A stretch of DNA of 64,000 nt from Agriotes lineatus (lineage: Eukaryota > Arthropoda > Insecta > Coleoptera > Elateridae): NCBI GenBank assembly GCA_940337035.1, contig CALNHX010000276.1, positions 248,001 through 312,000 of the forward strand, given 5' to 3'. Shown piece by piece: positions 57,601 through 63,264 of the stretch. Position 1 is the first letter of the stretch, and each line of letters starts with the position of its first letter. The notes under the pieces were generated by a model, which was not told where the DNA came from, did no database searches, and worked only from the letters and a program-made list of their open reading frames with translations. A program made the position numbers and the translations under genes.

Positions 57601-60600
57601 GGAATCGATACCGAGGGTCCATATGGGTTTACCGCCTACAAGAAAAAAAAACGTCGAACACAAGCGTCTGCAGGCAAGTTTAGTTACGGCGATGGGTTTT
57701 TGGCAGCAACAGGAAATTCTCTTTATTGATCACATGGAGAAAGGTAAAATAATCACCGCCAGTGCCTATTCTATCACACTTGTAATGCAGCATACGGGAT
57801 GTAATATCTAATGGATATCATATGATATAACTGCATATTTGACTGGCGGGGTAGTAAGGGCAGCCAGAAGGTTGTTTTCAGTAACGATATAAAATAAATA
57901 ACTTGAATTGAGAATCTACGAGATATTCACGTTAAGGTTAAATTCCTATTAATTGTGAGAAAATAATAATTGTTGGTTTGATACGTAGTTCTAATAAAGT
58001 ATTCTCTATGATCAAATTTGACTTCAAGTCGCAGTTATTATAAAAATATATAATTCAAAGTTATCTGAATTCGATTACTAAAATATTACGAAGAAAATAG
58101 AATCGATGAAGTGAGTGTTGTGTGCTGCCTATCAGTTCAATCAGGCAACAAAGTTCCTAAGAGCTACAACGAGCTTGTGAGTTCATGGAAAACTACCAAG
58201 AGGGGTTTGCTGACTTGAATTTTATCCAGTTAGAAATCGAGATAAAAAGTCCAGGTACATAGAACAATCATCAGAAGGTTAGTGATAATTTCTTAAATAA
58301 TATTAAAAAATTATAAAGTGGTGCGACAACTATTAAAACCATTGTAATTATATTTAGAAGATTATTGTAGGATATTAATTAATATTTTTTCTAAATTATA
58401 CCTTTGATTTGAGTACCTACTCAACGTTCTCGACTATTATAATTTGAAATTTGAACCTTTTGGATAGGATAACTTTTAGAAATTTTATATTTTTAATGTA
58501 ATCAAGTATGAACACAATTGACTAAATTATTTCTGACAACTTGCATTTTATTGTGTAATGTCAAATGAAACTTCTATTACATACTAACAAACTGATTATG
58601 CCAAACAAGTCTATGAAATACCTGAAATTGTGCTTCTGATTGATAAAATCAAATAATTATTATTCTTTAAAAGGAGATTCAATCATTAAACATATACAAG
58701 AAGTTGTTAGTTGAAAGTTAGCCCATCCAGCTGGGAGTTAGGGGTATCAATGCTTTTAAACTGACTAGTTGTGGCATAATAATAGTAAACACTTGACATA
58801 ATTTCAAATGTGAGATTGATTTATAAATCACGTCAATTACTACCGAAGTATATTTTAAAAGTATATTACATATTTCAACTTGGCTCGTAACTTGGAGCTA
58901 TAGAAAAGTATATTACATTGTATTAGAACCACCAAAAGGGGTGCAAATACAATCTGGCACCGCAAGTGGAGCTAGAACTAATACACACTTGAGAAACTAA
59001 ATACATCGTGCTCTACAAGAAAAGCGTCAAAATTTGTTAAGGAATGATTCTTCACAAGTGCACAAAGCCCAACCTGTTCGACCTTTAATGTAAAAATTAG
59101 AATCCCTTGAGTCAGATCATCCAGTCTATAGCTCCGATATGGCTCCTTGCCACTAATATTTATTCAGAATCTTCAAGAAAACCCTAAGAAGTCACTGATT
59201 TTCTGCTGACGAAGAACTGTGCTGAACAGGAAAAAGACTTATAGTCTAAGGGAATATTACTACCCTCGAGAATATGGAAAACATTTGTACAGTTTTAATT
59301 GGTGACTCATGAACAATTAGAAATAATTAGTGCTCTTACAAAGACCACTAATCTGAGGTTAACTTTAATTCGTTTTTAACAAACAAACAAAAGCGCATCA
59401 AAATTTGTTTTTAATGATTAAAATGCTGTAAGCACTAACGTTTTCATGGGGTTTTGTTTATTTTAACATTAAACCTTAGATTAGTGGTTTTTATAAAACC
59501 GGCCGTTAGTCTTTTTCTCTTACCCGTAGGTTATTATTAATCTATAGTGTATCTCGTACATACTCGTATTTAAAATAAAGTTCTCTTCGATATTCCTAAT
59601 AATCATGACGATATATCTTGTTAAGCAGGCCACCTCGGTGGTTGAGTGGGCTTGTTGTCTGCTTAGCAACCAGGTGGACATGGGTTCAAATCTGGCCGTA
59701 GCCGAGAATTTTCTCGGAGCGGCAGTGGATTTGAACTCATTAGTTAAGTTAGATGTAAGTTGTTGTGTGTGTGGTATGTTTGCATGCGGGGGAGCGTAGT
59801 GTAAGTCGCGTGCGGCAGATTACCTCCGTTGCACTTCCCGCGTGGTATGAATGGTCCTCGACTTCGAAAAGTAAAAGAGGCTATAGATCATCAATGAATG
59901 AATGAATGATATCTTGTTAAGCTATTTGTAAACACCCTGTACTTCTAACATTTCTGGCTCATTGCGAGAATTACACTTTTAACATTTAAAAATTCTGGCT
60001 GCTTGCAATACTTTTATTCAAATTAGATTCGTATAATTTATACTCATGTGGTAGTATGGAAAACATTAGTAATTAAATGTTGTTATGAAAATAACTATTA
60101 TGACTAAAGCTGACATTATATTATGGCAAATGCACATTTTGTATAATTGATATGCCGGTGAAACGTTTTGCATATGTATACTAATTATGTGAAAACAAAT
60201 CGTTTAAGCCAAGTTTCATTTTGCATATTTTGCATATTTATACGTTTATGAGCATACTTTCTGGATTTTGTATATTTGGTTATATTTAGCGATAATTTGT
60301 ATGTATGAACTTTTTGAGATTGTTTAAAATTTACTATTTCATTAAATTTATTAATAAAATATTTTCACGTTCTGCCGCTGGAATGCAGTGCGCGTATCGA
60401 AATAAGCAGAGGAAAGGGGAAATCCCTGTTAAAATCTTTGACTATATAAACATAGACTGCCAGCAACCCCCACTTTTCCCATAGAAGCATTGTATACGGA
60501 ATCACCCAACATAGAATCCATCCATTTCAAGAGTCGAACTTCGAGTGTTGGGCGAATAATAGTCTGGCGGGGTTAGGAGATATCTCATTTTTATGTTGGC

Positions 60601-61200
60601 TTACAATGTAAAGTTGTCGTTGGCGGTCCATGTTTATATAGTACTCAAACGTTAAAATAAATGACGTTTATGAACAAAAATTAGAGAAATAAAGACACTC
60701 ATACAAAATAATTAAAATTTTTACATGATTTAGAATACTTTTATTTATTTTCAAAAACATTAGAGTATATTATCTGCATATATTGAAACTTTGGGTGCAT
60801 ATACTCGACATATACTCAACAAAATTTATTCATATATATGCGCATATTTTCGTACATTTGAGTGCACATAATTATTAGCTTTAATTATGACCCTTGAGTT
60901 TTATTTTCAGATATTCCACAGTGAATATCAACATTTACAGCCTCTTCGGCTAAACTTTTCGAAGACTGCTTGTATACACACATTTCTCAGCTTTAATCAT
61001 ATCTAGCACTTGTTCCATCAGACTGGAAGCGGCGCCAAGTATGAATTACTTACTGTGTTTAAATATTCATCGGGGTTGTTGCCGCAACCGTCGCACAGCT
61101 GATTGTTGGCGACCTCGCTGAAGTCGTCGTCGAACCTGCTGATTGTCACTTGGGCAAAACAGGCCCCGATCAGGGAGCACACCAACACCGGCGTGAGCAT
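34469..61200 (-). CDS. Secreted acid lipase (gastric/lysosomal lipase-like, lipase 3-like), seven coding exons
   Basis: Predicted alpha/beta-hydrolase that hydrolyses triacylglycerols or cholesteryl esters; insect members are usually secreted digestive or fat-body enzymes. Coding exons (transcript order): 61054-61200, 38669-38858, 38498-38612, 35227-35476, 35018-35173, 34679-34909, 34469-34627. They sum to 1248 nt (415 residues plus TGA) and join in frame through GT-AG introns of 22195, 56, 3021, 53, 108 and 51 bp. Residues 1-16 form a hydrophobic signal peptide. The family motif RRHGYAAESHVVETKDGY starts near residue 53; FLQHGLLSS near 92 is the oxyanion region; GYDVWLGNARGN follows. GHSMG places the nucleophile at Ser183, ADNDWLANP the acid at Asp357, and FNHVDFLW the base at His388. 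Length is normal for the family (about 400). The first intron is unusually large and full of transposons. Function in gut rather than lysosome is inference. Confidence 0.92.
34679..34909 (-). CDS. Lipase coding exon 6 (catalytic Asp)
   Basis: Residues 287-363: KMLPIIFAHAPAGSSAKT, then the HYAQEI and FDYGKVGN blocks and YADNDWLANPI. Asp357 in NDWLANP aligns with the catalytic acid of gastric lipase. Acceptor preceded by an eight-T tract and CAG. Donor ATC/GTGAGT opens a 51-bp intron that ends TTTTAG. Confidence 0.9.
35018..35173 (-). CDS. Lipase coding exon 5
   Basis: Residues 235-286, WIADHLGIREFLPNGKL through CGFDQDQLED. This corresponds to the helical cap region of acid lipases, with the usual FLPN motif. 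Acceptor CCCTCAG, donor GAT/GTAAGT, both phase 0. Confidence 0.9.
35227..35476 (-). CDS. Lipase coding exon 4 (nucleophile elbow)
   Basis: Completes codon 151 and encodes residues 152-234. FHEMGVYDLPAALNHV is followed by IIYIGHSMGTTMFYVLAS, where the serine of GHSMG (Ser183) is the catalytic nucleophile, then AGLAPVAYTTHMKSP. Acceptor ACGTAG, donor CAG/GTTAGC. A related but broken copy of this exon lies near 33.1 kb. Confidence 0.92.
36249..37203 (+). mobile_element. mariner-type element, internally deleted, in lipase intron 3
   Basis: Ends GGGTAGCACC at 36249 and GGTGCTACTC ending 37203 are inverted, each flanked by TA (36247-36248, 37204-37205). The transposase reading frame begins MTLKVPYFRKKALDDF (36438), passes through the helix-turn-helix part in other frames (GTVYSWFNKFKFERISLSDD-like), IRNTLGSGIAAVNKILHI, and ITSDESLIYAFNPEY with the first catalytic Asp. 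It then reaches KKIIVYFFSKSRSITTIVLE and jumps to an end fragment: the DD34D second half is missing relative to the copy at 52.6-54.0 kb. Several stops. Dead. Confidence 0.88.
37210..38495. other. Lipase intron 3, unique AT-rich part
   Basis: No transposon or exon recognised between the mariner copy and exon 3. A 114-codon minus-strand ORF (37656-38000) is hydrophobic by AT-rich composition and has no known domain. Confidence 0.5.
38498..38612 (-). CDS. Lipase coding exon 3
   Basis: Residues 113-150 plus two bases of codon 151: FMLSDLGYDVWLGNARGN, then YSKGHASLFPDSNQFWNF. The GYDVWLGNARGN block is one of the most conserved in acid lipases. Acceptor CTTGCAG, donor AG/GTATAA. The following 3.0-kb intron contains a mariner copy. 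Confidence 0.9.
38669..38858 (-). CDS. Lipase coding exon 2
   Basis: Residues 50-112 plus the first base of codon 113. It carries the N-terminal lipase signature (HGY..ESHVVETKDGYLL), the strand RIGNQPVFLQHG whose LQHG belongs to the oxyanion hole, and SSADWVISENKSL. Acceptor TTTCAG, donor G/GTACGG. The 56-bp intron that follows has been read through in the naive reading frame, so the spliced form replaces a nonsense tail with AFMLSDLGYDVW. Confidence 0.9.
38959..39247 (-). mobile_element. tRNA-derived SINE with target-site duplication
   Basis: Read on the minus strand, the head GCCGCGTGGTGCAGTTGGGT has an A box (TGGTGCAGTTGG), and GGTTCGAATCC is a B box: a pol III promoter derived from a tRNA. 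A body of about 200 nt follows, ending in a (CATA)n tail at 38959-38975. AATACGAGG flanks both sides (38950-38958 and 39248-39256). It is in the first intron of the lipase gene, in the gene's own orientation. Confidence 0.88.
39251..39910 (-). mobile_element. mariner transposase relic (irritans/GVQW3-like)
   Basis: Minus-strand pieces: AMEQLGMRKIGVKMVPKTCL (39790-39850), matching LGMRK..AKMVPK of mariner transposases, and near the other end FQNYYQQQKSQLGRSV, HFQGAYI, stop, GDNIKL, matching FQ..F.QW...L..CV...G.YFEGD at the C-terminus. The terminus CGAGGGATGTTTTAAAAAT at about 39251 looks like a mariner inverted repeat after TA. The catalytic core between the two pieces is unreadable. Confidence 0.75.
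40060..41260 (+). mobile_element. Truncated LINE (coiled-coil part, reverse transcriptase, C-terminus)
   Basis: Plus-strand order: a coiled-coil-like stretch GSLQLEIDKLKKLMLNIQKD; then SIIRNRLEAHIEAEIGDYQQ, RFRKDRSTLDTIHILTQTIE, LHILFIDFKQAFDSLIRHKL (reverse-transcriptase palm, D in FIDF); a large deletion removing YxDD; then MRIYKSAIRPVATYASETMC, KLRSFEGKIIRRIMGL and GRPRGRPKARWEDQVRNDLR. It ends just before an (AT)n tract at 41295. In lipase intron 1. Non-functional. Confidence 0.85.
41295..41320. repeat. (AT)n microsatellite, left of the gypsy element
   Basis: About 26 bp of pure TA repeat directly abutting the 5' LTR. A longer tract directly abuts the 3' LTR, implying insertion of the retrotransposon into one microsatellite. 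Confidence 0.9.
41320..41649 (+). repeat. 5' LTR of the gypsy element
   Basis: Starts TGTTAACGTCCAGACGAATT and ends CGCTAATAT. It opens with three imperfect 19-20 bp tandem units (GT.A.CGTCCAGACGAATT). It contains TTATAAATTC, a possible promoter, and AATAAAGC near the end as a likely poly-A signal. Confidence 0.92.
42481..44250 (+). pseudogene. Ty3/gypsy pol (protease, RT, RNase H, integrase), broken
   Basis: Protease: LVYCLVDSGADCSLI at about 42533, retropepsin DSGA, then a frame shift. Reverse transcriptase: RQQVREIISELLQNNIIQKS, SPFASPVLLVKKKNGTNLLC, YPLPLIDDQLDRLGKGRYF, TLDMASEFYQIPI (first catalytic Asp) up to KTGFECH at 43260. Then a clean deletion of about 0.6 kb equivalent removes the YxDD palm and most of RNase H, rejoining at FTVITDCNSIK and LEYRKGKRLPHSDYLSR. 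Integrase: a zinc-binding region around LKHCRVCVSSK, catalytic core HTIHCDIAVP and VITDRASNFC, and NG-stop-IERY carrying the third acidic residue. At least four stops or shifts. Confidence 0.9.
44461..45013 (+). repeat. 110-bp minisatellite, five copies, inside the gypsy element
   Basis: TGAGTACCAAGTA recurs at 44561, 44671, 44781, 44891 and 45001, exactly 110 bp apart. Each unit contains CCTCTGAGCA.TGC, GAATGACAAGTC, AGAGACCTCTGAGC, GCGGAGTGACAAGGTTGATG. Within a unit the half-motif CCTCTGAG(C/T)A occurs three times, so the 110-mer itself grew from shorter repeats. Located after the integrase, before the 3' LTR. Confidence 0.95.
45269..45598 (+). repeat. 3' LTR of the gypsy element
   Basis: Starts TGTTAGCATCCAGACGAATT and ends CGCTAATAT, aligning with the 5' LTR over 330 bp with roughly a dozen substitutions by eye. 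Confidence 0.92.
45595..45635. repeat. (AT)n microsatellite, right of the gypsy element
   Basis: About 40 bp of TA repeat continuing directly from the end of the 3' LTR. Confidence 0.9.
45787..45825 (-). ncRNA. Degenerate hammerhead-ribozyme-like motif
   Basis: Minus-strand 39-mer: stem I GCCT at the start pairs with AGGC at the end. A core TTGATAA stands where CUGAUGA is expected; stem II GTTTT / AAAAC is closed by a GAATA loop; then GAAAC and the GTC cleavage triplet. Very short stem III is known from Penelope-encoded hammerheads. Position 3 is U for C and position 8 is A for G, which would keep that pair, and one extra U precedes stem II. Activity is doubtful. Confidence 0.5.
46541..48560 (-). 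pseudogene. Penelope-like RT / GIY-YIG endonuclease polyprotein, one frame break
   Basis: Minus-strand reverse transcriptase: DKGNVTVALERDEYI, KLYGLPKIHKPDTPCRPIVS (the LPKIHK motif is characteristic of Penelope), DVVSLFTNIPV with a catalytic Asp, GSPMGSTLSPILAEI, and LYQYVDDLVCAV (YVDD). After HAVN at 47188 there is a stop and a one-base shift. Reading then continues in the next frame through NAVYQINCSGCPSTYIGQT, QRLKSRIIQHKSD, AGHVNSTGHCMDFENT and ends LEFLQPRKPNG at 46541. This is a GIY-YIG endonuclease with the CxxC insert typical of Penelope elements. About 670 codons remain. A single break separates two otherwise open domains, so decay is recent. Confidence 0.92.
48640..50590. other. 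Lipase intron 1, no element recognised
   Basis: AT-rich; short ORFs only (for example 49070-49288, no known domain). No repeats shared with other parts of the window were noticed. Confidence 0.5.
50697..50954. mobile_element. MITE of the TCTACGA family, copy C (258 bp)
   Basis: TTTTTTCTACGATCGT at 50697-50712 and ACGATCGTAGAAAAAA at 50939-50954 are perfect 16-bp inverted repeats. AACGTCACTTTT inside is shared with copies A and B; the rest has diverged or belongs to a subfamily. The left flank (50590-50690) is rich in AGCACGTGCTAA-type palindromes like those beside copies A and B. Confidence 0.8.
51410..51548 (-). mobile_element. tRNA-derived SINE fragment
   Basis: The minus-strand head GAAGCACGATGGTGTAATGG contains an A box (TGGTGTAATGG), and CACAGGTTCGAAAT a B box, spaced about 40 nt apart. 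The intervening stretch GGGCTGCTGACTTTAAGGTC resembles a tRNA anticodon arm. The acceptor stem does not close, so this is not a functional tRNA. The tail was not delimited. Confidence 0.6.
51700..51880 (+). mobile_element. LINE 3'-terminal coding relic
   Basis: KVQEDLKLMEVENWKQKFQD then IKRWRKIV and TPNGF, matching the final V.EDL..MGV..W.....D...WR.IV..AKT..G of many LINE polyproteins. It starts abruptly and stops soon after. In lipase intron 1. Confidence 0.6.
51910..52600. other. Lipase intron 1, no element recognised
   Basis: AT-rich spacer between the LINE relic and the mariner copy; a short GC-richer patch near 52490-52530 has no identified source. Confidence 0.4.
52604..54027 (-). mobile_element. 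mariner-type element, second copy, with a nested insertion
   Basis: Same family as 36249-37203. The minus strand begins near GTAGCACCCATAC (complement at 54012-54024) and ends with GATAGCACC at 52608-52616. Transposase pieces: MTLKVFYFRKKAL (53543), ERVSLSEE-type helix region, RSTLGIGMTAINNILHL, VGKKIIACFSSKSGPIPTTV, LENKRSVTAEWYNSM, and IVLHHDNASSHTAHHTKEFL with the catalytic Asp of the HDNA..H motif. It retains the second half missing from the first copy. Many frame breaks. About 300 bp at 53682-53976 is an insertion. Confidence 0.88.
53682..53976. mobile_element. Small element nested in the mariner copy
   Basis: GTTAAATCCGGT at 53682-53693 and ACCGGATTTAAC at 53965-53976 are perfect 12-bp inverted repeats. 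The interval is absent from the other mariner copy. It also contains a tandem duplication of about 50 bp (GGAAAAGTTGAATTTTTCC... at about 53732 and 53779). Confidence 0.6.
54030..55740. other. Lipase intron 1, degraded repeats
   Basis: Near 54585-54640 are GACCGGTT and GGTTAACCGGTTCGG; matching motifs (AACCGGTTAACC, AAACCGGTTCG) recur near 57285-57395. This may be an old element ~2.8 kb long into which the foldback at 55744 inserted. The stretch 54060-54130 (GGCGGGACGAGACGTG) resembles hAT ends. No coding evidence. Confidence 0.35.
55744..56466. mobile_element. Foldback element, 723 bp, with internal tandem repeats
   Basis: CAGTGTGTCTCAGGATTGAT at 55744 pairs with ATCAATCCTGGGACACACTG ending 56466. 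Pairing continues through GTTACAAGAGGTGAGATG and AGGCCT.... The centre carries repeated units of AAAATTTTGTA...CATAA.TTCTCATTCT...AAAGGGTAGTTTACCTGAAAATAA, in two direct copies plus one inverted. Non-coding. In lipase intron 1. Confidence 0.85.
56470..57420. other. Lipase intron 1, no element recognised
   Basis: AT-rich apart from 56740-57000, which is slightly more GC-rich. No domain or terminal repeat supported. Confidence 0.4.
57430..57790 (+). pseudogene. mariner transposase core relic (SETMAR-like)
   Basis: The plus strand reads LCKIVTGGEIWVHC, stop, NPENEQESIPRVHMGLPPTR then QASLVTAMGFWQQQEILFID and HMEKGKIITASAYS. It aligns with IVTGDETWVHHYDPE...Q...W.HKGSPRP... and VM.T.FWD..G.L..D.M.KG.TI....Y of mariner transposases. 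The catalytic Asp of TGDE is Gly here, so the copy is dead. No ends found. Confidence 0.8.
57800..59600. other. Lipase intron 1, no element recognised
   Basis: Long AT-rich stretch. No ORF longer than 60 codons and no recognised repeat. Confidence 0.5.
59627..59908 (+). mobile_element. tRNA-derived SINE with 14-bp target duplication and (AATG)n tail
   Basis: The head AGGCCACCTCGGTGGTTGAG has an A box (TGGTTGAGTGG), and GGGTTCAAATC a B box. A body of about 200 bp ends in repeated AATG at 59892-59908. ATATCTTGTTAAGC occurs at 59613-59626 and again at 59909-59922, an exact target-site duplication. Body sequence differs from the SINE at 38959-39247. In lipase intron 1. Confidence 0.92.
59930..61010. 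other. Lipase intron 1, upstream end
   Basis: AT-rich with many GCATA/TATGC-type dinucleotide patterns (60150-60300, 60770-60880). No element or exon recognised. Confidence 0.45.
61054..61200 (-). CDS. Lipase coding exon 1 (signal peptide)
   Basis: Encodes residues 1-49, starting MLTPVLVCSLIGACFA, a typical short hydrophobic secretion signal, then the mature N-terminus ending NNPDEYLNT. The ATG at 61200 was chosen because the in-frame codons just upstream contain no other ATG (an upstream TTG at 61209 is not a likely eukaryotic start). The donor is ACA followed by GTAAGT, phase 0. The next exon lies 22 kb away and continues as PQIVRRHGY, matching the usual order in this family. Confidence 0.88.
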
Positions 61201-61261
61201 TTCGCGCAATTAACTTGCTATTGCGGTTCCACTTACCACTAGCCTTTGCTAGTTATCGTCC

Positions 61262-61272
61262 GTTTTATCTAT
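61262..61272 (-). promoter_or_regulatory. Possible TATA-like element upstream of lipase ATG
   Basis: Minus-strand AGATAAAAC lies about 65 bp before the ATG, a spacing that would allow a 30-40 nt leader. It also contains a GATA core; GATA factors often drive insect gut genes. Transposons begin again only beyond about 62.05 kb, so 61.2-62.0 kb is the best place to look for the promoter. Weak motif evidence. Confidence 0.3.
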
Positions 61273-61279
61273 TAATTGT

Positions 61280-62050
61280 GCGGCTTGCGTTCGTGAGTCA
61301 CTTAACCCGAAAAGCACTGCGCGGCATGTGCCGGTGCCTCTATTATTCAAATGCTGGTCAAAATACGAAGGCGACTCATCGCCGTTGTCTGCTGCGGACC
61401 GATAAAAGCTGATTCACGCAAACTCGACTACTGTAGGATCAGCGGGGATCCCGTCATTGAATAGCGTTAATAAAGCAAGCGCATCCGGTTTGTCTTAGCG
61501 GCCTTATCAGAATCTGGTGAGATGCTGATGATGATCAATAGTTTATTCTAAATCATGAATAAACTATTTATCTTGTAGTATTCTAATCGAATTAACCAGA
61601 AATGTGTTTTGTAATTTTATAGACATGTTTTGAGATTATGAGTCATATGCACATTTTCTTAATTATAGAACATTTTTAACAAAATACTAAACTGGTTTTC
61701 TTGTTTCTCAAGGTCTTCTTTTGTGCATTGCCCTGTTAACTGAACTACGCAAAAAAATTGAGTGAAGAATTGTGTAGATTTTATAAGCCCGAGCTAAAAA
61801 TTGATGAATGCTTTTGCAAAAAACCGTGGGAACATGGTAAAAACTGAATATTAGTTCTACATTGTTATTCCATACACGAAAATGTCAACTAACACAATAT
61901 ATAACTTTGAATAATATGAAAATATACTGAAAATACACTTTAAAAAACCGTTACACTTGGAAATTACTGTTGGATTTATTTGAAAATTTTAAAAAGGCAA
62001 TATCGTATCGTGGTTCATTCAAAGTTTTTATTTTATGCAATAAACAAAAA
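61280..62050. other. Upstream region of the lipase gene
   Basis: No transposon recognised. 61.28-61.50 kb is less AT-rich and contains a CCTTATCAG (GATA-type) site near 61503. Candidate regulatory region by position only. Confidence 0.35.
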
Positions 62051-62053
62051 CAA

Positions 62054-62476
62054 TTTTTTCTACGACCACTACTAAAAGTAGGCCTTTAAGCACTAGCTTG
62101 TTTCACTAAAGATGACGTTTTACAAATCAGCGTGTTAAAAGTGAAATCGGCTGTTTACTTTTATCACATGTGCTAAAAGTAAATAGCGGGGTGTTGAATT
62201 TAGAGTTTTAAACAGGAGGTTATTCCAGTTACTTCTTTCGTTAGAGATAAAGTGTTTTTTTTAAATAATTAAAGCATTCTACAATGAATGAAGTAAAATG
62301 TGTACTATTATAATTACCTTTGATAACTAACTTTGACAATTGCCGACTGCAGAAACGTCACCTGCGCCGTCACGGCCATCTCTCTTAAGACATAATTTAT
62401 AACTGTCATAAATGCGAACCTTTGTTAAATCGACATTTATGAATTAATAACAGTAAATTTAAGGCCGTAGAAAAAA
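62054..62476 (-). mobile_element. MITE of the TCTACGACC family, copy B
   Basis: TTTTTTCTACGACC at 62054-62067 and GGCCGTAGAAAAAA at 62463-62476 bound 423 bp that aligns in reverse to copy A (8551-8979): ACTAAAAGTAGGCCT, GTTTCACTAAAGATGACGTTTT, ACTTTTATCACATGTGCT, TTGTTAAATCGACATTTATG. The flank to about 62545 (CTTTTAGCACGTG, TTGCACAAATGGCTATT) is also shared with copy A's flank. Confidence 0.78.
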
Positions 62477-62599
62477 TACTGTGTGCAAACTCGTGCATAA
62501 TCATCTACTTTTAGCACGTGTTGCACAAATGGCTATTTAGGCACATCTGATTAGGGGTGAAAGACGAAACCTGGACTTGGCAGTTTTCCGGTATTCACC

Positions 62600-63015
62600 G
62601 CACACTCCTGGGTGTATGGTTTTGGGTGTGATATGGTTGAGACGTAAATCACTTCTAGTTTCCGTGGAAGGAACGTTAAATCCCAACCAATGCGTTAATA
62701 CAGTGTTAATGTGGTTGTTCTTCTCTTACAGGGTGGAATACAAATAAAAAAATGAAATTGCTTGAAAATCAGCCTTTTCCTGTGGCCCGATAAATCTCCA
62801 GATTTATCGCCCATTGAGCATGTCTGGGACATGATGGGACGAAAGATGTCTGCTTTACCAGAACCTCCAAGAACGATTGCAAAGCTACGACATCATATCC
62901 AAGTTACCTGGAATGAATTACTGTAAGACTCACTTGATGACCCTACATGCAGCCTGCCTAGAAGGGTACATAAATTTGTGAGCTGCCAGGATGGTGCAAC
63001 AGGTTATTAAAATGT
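62600..63015 (+). pseudogene. Tc1-type transposase C-terminal relic
   Basis: GVIWLRRKSLLVSVEGTLNP then NQCVNTVL (compare GGI....R..L....G..... .Y...VL), a deletion, then LWPDKSPDLSPIEHVWDMM, GRKMSALPEPPRTIAKLRHH, IQVTWNELL and SLPRRVHKFV. WP..SPDLSPIEH.WD is the Tc1 hallmark and its Glu is the third catalytic residue. The HDNA..H middle block is missing and the frame is broken. Confidence 0.9.
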
Positions 63016-63077
63016 ATAACTCTTATTTGTGTTTTTTTAACCAAAATTTAATCAGCTTACTTCCTAAACTAGATATT

Positions 63078-63262
63078 AAAAATCTGGTGTGATACAAGCA
63101 CACAACTTCCTTTTACAGTGATCTTATAATTAATCAAAAATTTGTTTTTACTACTGCATTATATGTATATAAAAACAACAAAAACCCAATTTTTAGAAGT
63201 ATGCAACTGGAAAATCACCTATCTCACATCACTACACATTAAAAATTTAATAAAAATCGATT
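63078..63262 (-). repeat. Dispersed repeat 'TCTG', copy 3 (partial)
   Basis: AATCTGGTGTGATACAAGCA, ACTTCCTTTTACAGTGATCT and ATCACCTATCTCACATCA match copies 1 and 2 in the order of copy 2, with about 150 bp of the family's interior missing. The microsatellite part is absent. Confidence 0.75.
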
Positions 63263-63264
63263 AT

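Noticed and set aside
59627..59700. Functional tRNA gene on the plus strand
   Set aside because: Same reason: a tRNA-derived SINE head with tail and 14-bp duplication, not a cloverleaf with a proper acceptor stem.
61018..61053. Extension of lipase exon 1 (VSNSYLAPLPV) as coding
   Set aside because: It begins with a GTAAGT donor; skipping it joins NTPQIVRRHGY in frame, matching the family.
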